Assembly: GCA_018267195.1 (NCBI GenBank)
Contig: JAFDYY010000006.1
Span: forward strand, 23,095 to 87,094
Direction of reading: 5' to 3'
Origin: Bacteroidota bacterium
Lineage (GTDB): Bacteria > Bacteroidota > Bacteroidia > Cytophagales > Cyclobacteriaceae
Length of the DNA: 64,000 nt
Shown: in pieces, positions 57,678 through 64,000 of the stretch
Position numbering within the stretch: the stretch's first letter is position 1
Layout: each line of letters begins with the position of its first letter
Position numbers and translations under genes: made by a program
The notes under the pieces: model-generated
What the model saw: only the letters and a program-made list of their open reading frames with translations
Databases searched by the model: none
What the model was told of the DNA's origin: nothing

Positions 57678-59405
57678 ATGAAAAAGAACATTATAACTTA
57701 TTCGTTGACGGGGTTTATACTGATGCTGGCGTCCGTATCGTGCACTGACCAGCTTGAAAAACTTCAGAACCCCAATGCGCCCACGCTCGAGGCAAACGTA
57801 AATGATGAAACGGGGTTGGTTAAACTTTTTAAAGGAGCTACCTGGATTGATGGATTTGTTTACCAGATGGGATGGCTGGGCGACTCCTACTTTTCGCTTC
57901 CTTATAGTTATGCGGAATTGAATGCCGATGTAGTGGGGGCACAGTCGGCTAATCAAAACATTAGTACGATTAATCTGCCTCTGAGTATAACACCTTCAGG
58001 TGGTGGTGCGGCATTTTATACCAACCCGCTGCCACAGACTCAAAACATTCGCACGTTCAATACCCGTGCGTTTACGGCAGCAGGCGAAAACGTAACCTAC
58101 TACCAGTGGGCGGCCATGTACACACTAAACAATGCCATGAACTGGTTATTGCCTCTGATTCCTACCATTAATTACACAGGCAATGCAGCCGATAAAAAAA
58201 ATACATACAAAGCCTGGTGCTATTTTTGGAAGGGCTATGCCTATGCCGCTATCGGTTCTCAATATTGTGCCGGGTTAATTAACGACACCTATAAAAATGC
58301 CAATAACTACCGGGCTACGAGCAATAATTACCTTACGCAAGATAAAATCATTGCGCAATCAAATCTTTATTATGATTCGGCCGCCTCTGCGATTGCTGCC
58401 ATTTCTAATACAGACAATGCCACCGGAAGCCCGGCCGATTACAATAGCGTGTTGTCTCAATTAATCCCCACGTTTTTTCAAACCGGAAATGGAAACCCAC
58501 CCTCGGGAGCCGAGTGGTTACGTACGATTAATACCATGAAGGCCAGAAACATATTGGTTAACAAATTGGCTCCGTATGTTAATGGATCGTCAGCCGCTAC
58601 TATTTCTAATGCCCTTGTGCCGGCCATGGGAGCAGCCGACTGGGCCGCTATCCTAACCTTGTGCGATGGTGGAAACGGCATACGGCAAGGCGATAACTGC
58701 TTTACCGGCCGAAGCACTACGCTGAACCCGGTTTATACTACGTTAGGGGGTACTGTTTCTGCACTCACCATTGGCCCCACCGAAGCATCAACCTTTCAGA
58801 TTACTGAACGGTTTGTACAAAACTATAAACCGGGCGATGCCAGATTTACAAATAATTTCCCAACTGAACCCGATGTTTGGTCGAATGGAGTGTTTAGTGT
58901 ACGCTACCGCATCGAGCCAGACGGGCTAGGGCAGGCAGGCGTAGTAACGTATGGAAGTTTTAATGATGGGGCGTACCAGTTGTATATCGTTGGCAGTTAT
59001 GAAGAAAATGCCTTGATGGTAGCCGAAGCTAAAATACAAACCGGTGATATTAATGGTGGGCTGGCTTTAGTAGATCAGGTTCGCCAGTATCAGGGTGCTG
59101 GTATTGCGGCAGTTTCCGGTACCGGGCTATCGAAGGATCAGGCGTTGGGCGAACTGACCCGCGAGCGCAGAGTAGCTCTGCTGTTCAGAGGCTTATCGTA
59201 CTACGACAGCCGCCGGTGGGGCTGGAATTACCCGATCAGCATGGGAGGTGGAGGTTATAACCTGAATTATCTGGACGACAACGACAACCTGCAACAAGGA
59301 ACATTCGATTATAGCTTTATGGATTATTGGGATGTGCCGGCAGATGAAACGGTGCTAAACCCGCCTTCCGGGTCAAGTGCCCCGGTAAAGAATCCAAAAT
59401 TCTAA
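57678..59405 (+). CDS. SusD/RagB-family outer-membrane lipoprotein (second pair)
   Basis: The 575-residue lipoprotein has a lipobox ASVSC (Cys22) and SusD-type features: WCYFWKGYAYAAIGSQYC, an ENALMVAEAKIQTGDINGG segment and ERRVALLFRGLSYYDSRRWG near the C-terminus. It is longer than the first SusD by about 100 residues, so the two pairs probably serve different ligands. A very strong terminator follows, closing a two-gene operon. Confidence 0.93.
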   Translation: MKKNIITYSLTGFILMLASVSCTDQLEKLQNPNAPTLEANVNDETGLVKLFKGATWIDGFVYQMGWLGDSYFSLPYSYAELNADVVGAQSANQNISTINLPLSITPSGGGAAFYTNPLPQTQNIRTFNTRAFTAAGENVTYYQWAAMYTLNNAMNWLLPLIPTINYTGNAADKKNTYKAWCYFWKGYAYAAIGSQYCAGLINDTYKNANNYRATSNNYLTQDKIIAQSNLYYDSAASAIAAISNTDNATGSPADYNSVLSQLIPTFFQTGNGNPPSGAEWLRTINTMKARNILVNKLAPYVNGSSAATISNALVPAMGAADWAAILTLCDGGNGIRQGDNCFTGRSTTLNPVYTTLGGTVSALTIGPTEASTFQITERFVQNYKPGDARFTNNFPTEPDVWSNGVFSVRYRIEPDGLGQAGVVTYGSFNDGAYQLYIVGSYEENALMVAEAKIQTGDINGGLALVDQVRQYQGAGIAAVSGTGLSKDQALGELTRERRVALLFRGLSYYDSRRWGWNYPISMGGGGYNLNYLDDNDNLQQGTFDYSFMDYWDVPADETVLNPPSGSSAPVKNPKF

Positions 59406-59427
59406 TACTCCAGCACAATAAATTAGT

Positions 59428-59463
59428 AACGAGGCCGCTTAAAAAGCGGCCTCGTTTTTTTTA
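59428..59463 (+). terminator. Strong rho-independent terminator after second SusD
   Basis: AACGAGGCCGCTT (59428-59440) pairs perfectly with AAGCGGCCTCGTT (59444-59456) around a three-base loop, followed by T to 59462. The ACGAGGCCGCTT arm is the same as in the terminator at 18221. Confidence 0.92.
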
Positions 59464-59481
59464 GAGATGTAAGGAAGATTA

Positions 59482-59787
59482 ATGCTAAGGCAACGAAGGG
59501 TAATTTTTTATATCCGTAAGATACTGGGTGCAAACGGGATTAATATTTCATTTTTATTCTTAACAGAAGTACTTATTCTCCTTCTGGTCAGTACGGTAAT
59601 CGGAATTCCTGTATCTATTTATTTTTTAAATGATTGGGTTGGTGTATTTGCTCATAAAATAACTATAGGTTGGCAAGATATTTTTTTGACTTTTAGTATT
59701 GGCCTGCTTATAACCGCATTGGTGTCGGTTGGTTTTATTTTTCAGGCTGTTCATTATAGCCCTGTCAAATTCTTGAGGAAGGAGTAG
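59482..59787 (+). pseudogene. Orphan C-terminal fragment of a MacB/FtsX-type ABC transporter permease
   Basis: The 101-residue frame contains YIRKILGANG, the segment after FtsX's 'REIGIRK(V/I)LGA', then two hydrophobic spans (FLFLTEVLILLLVSTVIG and DIFLTFSIGLLITALVSVG) and the closing YSPVKFLRKE that normally ends MacB-like permeases of about 800 residues. The normal N-terminal 85-90 % is absent and the fragment begins about 20 bases beyond the SusD terminator. It is most likely a remnant left by deletion or rearrangement; expression as a small membrane peptide is possible but unlikely. Confidence 0.7.
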
Positions 59788-59790
59788 TGT

Positions 59791-61038
59791 TTATACAGCC
59801 GCTCTTTTAACGCAGGAGTAGGTAACCACAATAGAAGAGAACCCCCAATAAAAAATCAGCACCCAGCTTGCGTACGGAATCATTAAATCAATTCCAAACC
59901 AGCCTTTGTTTTGCCAAATCAGGTAAAGCCCTAAACCATTCTTGGCCAACTCCCATATAAAGGCATATTTATTTTTATCGAGCAATTCGGTGTAAGCATA
60001 GATGGAGAGGAACACAAAGGCACCATACCCAAAAATACCGGGCGAGCCTATGTTGGCAATATTTCCAAAAAGATAACTGACCAGCAGCAACATAACCAAC
60101 ATTTGTACCCAGCTCCAGGCAAGCATGGCCTTCGCTATTTTTGGATCGTATTTTTCAAAATGATATACATCGCTGATTTTGTAAACAGGGTATTTCTCAA
60201 TCACATCCGGGGGACGCCAGCCCAATGGCATAAACCAGATGCGCAATTTATCTAGGGCATTTTGCGTACGCCAGGCATCTTTTATCAAAAGCCATAAGTG
60301 CATGAAATTAATTTTGATGGGGTTCCAGGTTTGAACCGGGCGTGTTACCCCATACACAGCCGGAATGGTTGGCAACTCCTGCTGATAGGTGCCAAATAAT
60401 TTATCCCAAAAAATAAAAATTTGCCCGTAGTTCTTATCCAGGTATTCCGGGTTGATAGCGTGATGCACGCGGTGGTGCGAGGGGGTAACTATTATCTTTT
60501 CGAGAAAGCCCATGGTACGGATGTGTTGGGTATGATACCAGAACTGAGCAAACAGGTGCAGGGGTGCCACCAAAGCAATAACCGGAGCAGGCACGCCCAG
60601 CAAGGCAGCCGGCAACAGAAAAAGCGCAAAAACATTTACCACCAATGAAATACTTTGCCGAAGGGCACAGGCTAAATTAAATTCTTCGCTGCTGTGGTGA
60701 ATGATGTGGTTATTCCAAAAAAGGTTGTATTCGTGAGACAGGCGATGCACCCAGTAGCCCGCAAAATCCAGTGAAATGAACGCAATCAGATAAACAACCC
60801 AGGAAGTTTCAATATGAACAAGGGCAATTTTGCTAACCAGCCATTGATAAGAAATAATAGCAATGCCTAACCCCAGCACATCTTTGGTAACATTGGTAAC
60901 GCCTGAACTCAAACTCGAAATCATGTCATTTTGCCGAACCGTATCGTGGCCTTTGTACCAGCCATACCATTTCTCGAATAGCACCAGCAGCAAAAATACG
61001 GGCATAGCAACCAGCAATATTTTTCCATACGTCTCCAT
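59791..61038 (-). CDS. Sterol desaturase/fatty acid hydroxylase family membrane protein
   Basis: The 415 aa include several membrane spans and the di-iron histidine boxes HRLSH, HIIHH and, later, HHRVHH, typical of the fatty acid hydroxylase superfamily. A C-terminal hydrophobic extension of about 120 residues (from VQMLVMLLLVSYLFG) distinguishes it from the minimal ~250-residue members and is seen in the TMEM195-like/alkylglycerol monooxygenase-type group. It probably oxidises a lipid in the inner membrane. The upstream spacer contains copy 2 of the 99-bp repeat, 75 bases from its start. Confidence 0.88.
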   Translation of the reverse strand: METYGKILLVAMPVFLLLVLFEKWYGWYKGHDTVRQNDMISSLSSGVTNVTKDVLGLGIAIISYQWLVSKIALVHIETSWVVYLIAFISLDFAGYWVHRLSHEYNLFWNNHIIHHSSEEFNLACALRQSISLVVNVFALFLLPAALLGVPAPVIALVAPLHLFAQFWYHTQHIRTMGFLEKIIVTPSHHRVHHAINPEYLDKNYGQIFIFWDKLFGTYQQELPTIPAVYGVTRPVQTWNPIKINFMHLWLLIKDAWRTQNALDKLRIWFMPLGWRPPDVIEKYPVYKISDVYHFEKYDPKIAKAMLAWSWVQMLVMLLLVSYLFGNIANIGSPGIFGYGAFVFLSIYAYTELLDKNKYAFIWELAKNGLGLYLIWQNKGWFGIDLMIPYASWVLIFYWGFSSIVVTYSCVKRAAV

Positions 61039-61113
61039 AAAAACTGTTTATGTGGCAAGTTAATAAATAGAGCCTCGATTGTATAACTCAGGCTCTTTCA
61101 ACCCACATCAGGG

Positions 61114-61212
61114 AATAGAAAATCTATTGGCATGATTGACGAATAAAAACCAACAACCTACCCATGAAGATAAAATACTCAATGGTGATTTTCATTGTCG
61201 GGGTTAAACTTT
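61114..61212. repeat. 99-bp dispersed repeat, copy 2
   Basis: Same orientation and length as 17812-17910, about 90 % identical without gaps. The inverted repeat has one mismatch here (CCATGAA with TTCATTG). Like copy 1 it lies 60-80 bases upstream of the start of a minus-strand gene. One end overlaps the stop codon of the coding remnant at 61204-61371. Confidence 0.75.
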
Positions 61213-61371
61213 GACAAGGCTCACGTTTTCGCCAACCCTTTGGGCAGATGATGCATTCCTAATACATCATCGGGGTTCAAAGAATGAACGGATAGGTTGT
61301 TTGTGATAAAATTTTCAATTATGGATATCTTCGATGGTAAGGATTTTCCACTAATAATTTTGGTTGCCCCA
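61204..61371 (-). pseudogene. Unidentified coding remnant downstream of dgt
   Basis: On the minus strand a frame runs without a start codon: TKIISGKSLPSKISIIENF, then NPDDVLGMHHLPKGLAK and TGA at 61223-61221. One extra A in the AAAA run at 61226-61229 would instead give NVSLVKV and a TAA at 61206-61204. The amino-acid composition looks like a real protein C-terminus, but I do not recognise the family, and chance open frame is possible. The rest of the 61039-61371 gap is the 99-bp repeat plus short unassigned sequence. Confidence 0.3.
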
Positions 61372-62682
61372 TTAAACTCCGTTAATTTTTCGATACAGAT
61401 TTAATGCGTGCCGGTCGGTTAGCCCCGAAACAAAATCAATTACCGCCCTTAACATAGCATAAGTGTTTTCGGGAGCTTGCTCAATGGCCCAGCAAATTTC
61501 TTCAGGCAACAAGTACTTCAAGTTTTTTTGTTTACTCGTAAGACGGTGCTGAAGCAGAGCATGCCCCACTGATGTAAACTCCTGTAATAACCCCGGCAGC
61601 ACAACATGGCCGCTGGCTTCAATTTCTACTACGGAGTGAGCCCGGTAAATTTTTTTAATCGAAATCTCAGAAATTGTTTTGAGTTCTTTTTGTGAAGTAA
61701 TCACATCGGTTAATGCCTTATCGAATTGCCCATTTAAAATAGATTGTTCTTCCTCTAAAAAAACAGAGACACACTCATCCACTAGTTTGTTGATGGTCAT
61801 GGCCCGAAGCACACCCAGTTTCCCGGTTAGGCCAATATGTCTATTCAGTTTTTCTTGATTGAATTGATCGCGCAGGATAGAGGCCATCAGTTCAATTGTT
61901 TCGGTCTCGCTCACTAAGCCCAGCCGGCACCCATCTTCCAAATCAATGATGCCGTAGCAGATATCATCTGCGGCCTCTACTAAATAAGAGAGCGGATGCC
62001 GGCACCACGCTTCGCCCGATTGGATTAAGCCCAGTTCGGAAGCAACAGAAAAAAATATTTCTTTTTCGGATTCAAAAAAGCCAAATTTTTTTTGACTGCG
62101 TTTCGTTTTATCGCGCCCGGGAAAGTAAGCCGGGCAAGGGTATTTACTAAAGGCCCCCAATGTGGCGGTTGTCAGCTTCATTCCATATTGTTGCTGGCTA
62201 AGCAGCCGAAACCCTTGTGCGTTTCCTTCAAAGTGTGTTAGGTCTTCCCATGCTCTTTCGTTTACAAAAGGTTTGAACAAAAGACCTTGCGGGTGCTGAA
62301 GAAAAAATTCTGAAATGGCATTTTCGCCCGCATGGCCAAATGGAGGATTGCCCAGATCATGGGCGAGCGAAGCAGCCGCCACAATGGCCCCAAAATCAAA
62401 TAACGAAAAATGGCCGAGCGAAGCATGCCTTTGAATAATCTTTTCGCCCACTCCTTTACCGAGCGAGCGCCCCACACTGGATACTTCAAGGCTGTGGGTT
62501 AGCCGGGTGTGCACAAAGTCTTCTACCGGCAGCGGGTGAACCTGTGTTTTGTCTTGCAACCTGCGAAAGGGATGCGAAAAAACAATCCGGTCGTAATCCT
62601 GTTCAAACGCGCTGCGCGATTGATCAATAGAATCTTGTTTTTGCCCGAGACGATTGGAAGAAAGAAGTTGGAGCCAGTTCAT
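61372..62682 (-). CDS. dgt: Deoxyguanosinetriphosphate triphosphohydrolase (dGTPase)
   Basis: The 436-residue HD-superfamily enzyme shows SHPFRRLQDKTQV, THSLEVSSVGRSLG (first metal His), SLAHDLGNPPFGHAGENA (HD pair) and LVEAADDICYGIIDLEDG (fourth metal ligand). It removes triphosphate from dGTP in the cytosol and helps control dNTP pools. Its ATG overlaps the glyS stop (ATGA, 62679-62682), so the two are translationally coupled. Confidence 0.95.
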   Translation of the reverse strand: MNWLQLLSSNRLGQKQDSIDQSRSAFEQDYDRIVFSHPFRRLQDKTQVHPLPVEDFVHTRLTHSLEVSSVGRSLGKGVGEKIIQRHASLGHFSLFDFGAIVAAASLAHDLGNPPFGHAGENAISEFFLQHPQGLLFKPFVNERAWEDLTHFEGNAQGFRLLSQQQYGMKLTTATLGAFSKYPCPAYFPGRDKTKRSQKKFGFFESEKEIFFSVASELGLIQSGEAWCRHPLSYLVEAADDICYGIIDLEDGCRLGLVSETETIELMASILRDQFNQEKLNRHIGLTGKLGVLRAMTINKLVDECVSVFLEEEQSILNGQFDKALTDVITSQKELKTISEISIKKIYRAHSVVEIEASGHVVLPGLLQEFTSVGHALLQHRLTSKQKNLKYLLPEEICWAIEQAPENTYAMLRAVIDFVSGLTDRHALNLYRKINGV

Positions 62683-64000
62683 GATCCAACTTTCTTCAGC
62701 AACTCGTTGATGGAAACAAATTGCAGAACTCGTTCTTTTACGTCATTCATTTGTACCCGCTCTTGCTTCATCGAGTCGCGTTCACGAATGGTTACTGTAT
62801 TGTCTTGCAGTGTTTGATGATCAATCGTGATGCAGTAAGGTGTGCCAATGGCGTCCATGCGTCTGTATCTTCGGCCGATCGTGTCTTTGTCTTCGTAATA
62901 GCAACGGAAGTCAGTTTTGAGTTGGTGAAGCACTTCCAATGCTTTTTCAGGTAAGCCATCTTTCTTTACCAAAGGCAATACCGCCATTTTATACGGAGCC
63001 AATGCAGGCGGAATAGAAAGCACCACCCGCTCGTTTCCTTCTTCGCCTTCTGCGGTGGGTATTTTTTCTTCTTTGTATGAATTTGATAAAATAGAAAGGA
63101 ACATCCGGTCTAATCCCACGGATGTTTCTACAACAAACGGAACATAGCTCTGATTGGATTCGGCATCAAAGTATTGCAACTTCTTACCCGAATATTTTTC
63201 GTGACTTTTTAAATCAAAATCCGTACGGCTGTGGATGCCTTCCAGTTCTTTGAAGCCCATGGGAAAACGGAATTGAATATCGCAGGCGGCATTGGCGTAG
63301 TGCGCTAAGTTTAAATGATTGTGAAAACGGTAGTTGTCATGGCCCAAGCCAAGCGCTTGGTGCCAGTTCATGCGGGCCTGTTTCCAGTGCTCGTACCATT
63401 CCATTTCCGTACCGGGTTTAATGAAAAATTGCATTTCCATCTGTTCAAACTCACGCATGCGGAAGATAAACTGGCGGGCTACAATTTCATTTCTGAAGGC
63501 TTTACCGATTTGGGCTATTCCAAACGGAATTTTCATCCGGCCGGTTTTCTGCACATTTAAAAAATTAACAAAAATTCCTTGAGCTGTTTCAGGTCTCAGA
63601 TAAATTTTGTTGGCGTCATCGGCAATGGAGCCCATTTCGGTGCTGAACATCAGGTTGAACTGGCGCACGTCTGTCCAGTTTTTGGTGCCGCTGATGGGGT
63701 CATTTATTTCCAGGTCAAGGATCAGTTGCTTCAAGGCTGCCATGTCGTTGTTGGTCATAGCATTTTTTAACTGGTCGTTGGCTTCGTCTATTTTCTTTTG
63801 GTATTCCAATACACGGGCATTGGTCTTTAAAAACAGGGCGCGGTCAAACGATTCGCCAAAACGCTTGGCTGCTTTTTCTGATTCTTTTTCGATCTTGTCT
63901 TCTATTTTAGCCAGGGCATCTTCCACGAGCACATCGGCACGGTATCGTTTCTTGCTGTCTTTGTTATCAATCATCGGGTCGTTGAAGGCATCTACGTGGC
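62679..64000 (-). CDS. glyS: Glycyl-tRNA synthetase, alpha2 type (N-terminus outside window)
   Basis: The frame is open past the right edge: the bases before 63974 read HVDAFNDP in frame, joining MIDNKDSKKRYRADVLVE, so an internal ATG at 63974 is not the start. Class II motifs are visible: NLMFSTEMGSI and YLRPETAQGIF, QIGKAFRNEI (motif 2), and DRMFLSIL near the C-terminal part. The C-terminal anticodon-binding domain (APYKMAVLPLVKKDG) ends 24 residues after RERDSM. It charges tRNA-Gly. It is the upstream member of an overlapping pair with dgt. Confidence 0.95.
   Translation of the reverse strand, partial: HVDAFNDPMIDNKDSKKRYRADVLVEDALAKIEDKIEKESEKAAKRFGESFDRALFLKTNARVLEYQKKIDEANDQLKNAMTNNDMAALKQLILDLEINDPISGTKNWTDVRQFNLMFSTEMGSIADDANKIYLRPETAQGIFVNFLNVQKTGRMKIPFGIAQIGKAFRNEIVARQFIFRMREFEQMEMQFFIKPGTEMEWYEHWKQARMNWHQALGLGHDNYRFHNHLNLAHYANAACDIQFRFPMGFKELEGIHSRTDFDLKSHEKYSGKKLQYFDAESNQSYVPFVVETSVGLDRMFLSILSNSYKEEKIPTAEGEEGNERVVLSIPPALAPYKMAVLPLVKKDGLPEKALEVLHQLKTDFRCYYEDKDTIGRRYRRMDAIGTPYCITIDHQTLQDNTVTIRERDSMKQERVQMNDVKERVLQFVSINELLKKVGS

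Noticed and set aside
61247..61271. Inverted repeat GATGATG ... CATCATC as a terminator
   Set aside because: It has no T tract and falls inside the coding-like remnant, where the bases are explained by the peptide GMHH/DDV.

Overview
The window looks like chromosome from a free-living Bacteroidota bacterium, probably of the Cytophagales. The evidence is two SusC/SusD pairs, Bacteroidota-type promoters (TTG near -33, TAnnTTTG near -7), lipoprotein and Tat-dependent periplasmic enzymes, and a HmuY-type heme system. It mixes housekeeping genes with an accessory catabolic region. No CRISPR array, intact IS element, prophage or rRNA gene was seen.

Layout. 1-2.8 kb (minus strand): an edge-truncated secreted BNR-repeat protein, a secreted Kre9/KNH-like protein, and a putative one-component regulator. 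A divergent spacer with two perfect palindromes follows. 3.0-16.9 kb (plus strand) is one very tight gene run: SusC, SusD, exported flavin amine oxidase, class III aminotransferase, GNAT, second class III aminotransferase, amidohydrolase, succinate-semialdehyde-type aldehyde dehydrogenase and an NhaC-family carrier. It reads as a complete uptake-to-succinate route for an amine or GABA-like compound and is the most distinctive system here. 17-18.8 kb: a broken secreted-protein gene, one copy of a 99-bp dispersed repeat, a small secreted protein and a VOC protein. 18.9-24.1 kb: M28 and M1 peptidases, a TerB-like protein and a DUF1080 protein.

24.3-31.2 kb (plus strand): lepA, folD, queE, a pabB/pabC pair and an OmpA/PD40 protein. 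31.2-43.4 kb is the core expression cluster: tRNA-Trp, secE, nusG, rplKAJL, rpoB, rpoC and a DUF3467 gene, with clear promoters, terminators and an rplL-rpoB hairpin. 43.4-49.9 kb: a class I glutamine amidotransferase-like hydrolase, ilvA, a 48-residue FeoB-associated-type Cys-rich protein, an amino-acid permease, a Tat-exported TIM-barrel protein, a small basic protein, tadA and an AraC regulator.

50.0-52.9 kb: a heme uptake pair (TonB receptor plus HmuY-like lipoprotein) divergent from the AraC regulator. 52.9-59.5 kb: an HGSNAT-like membrane acyltransferase, then a second SusC/SusD pair ending in a strong terminator. 59.5-61.4 kb holds debris: an orphan C-terminal piece of a MacB/FtsX permease, an intact sterol-desaturase-family gene, the second copy of the 99-bp repeat and an unidentified coding remnant. 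The window ends with dgt and a 5'-truncated glyS on the minus strand.

All family calls come from reading motifs and translated sequence by eye; no database search was run.
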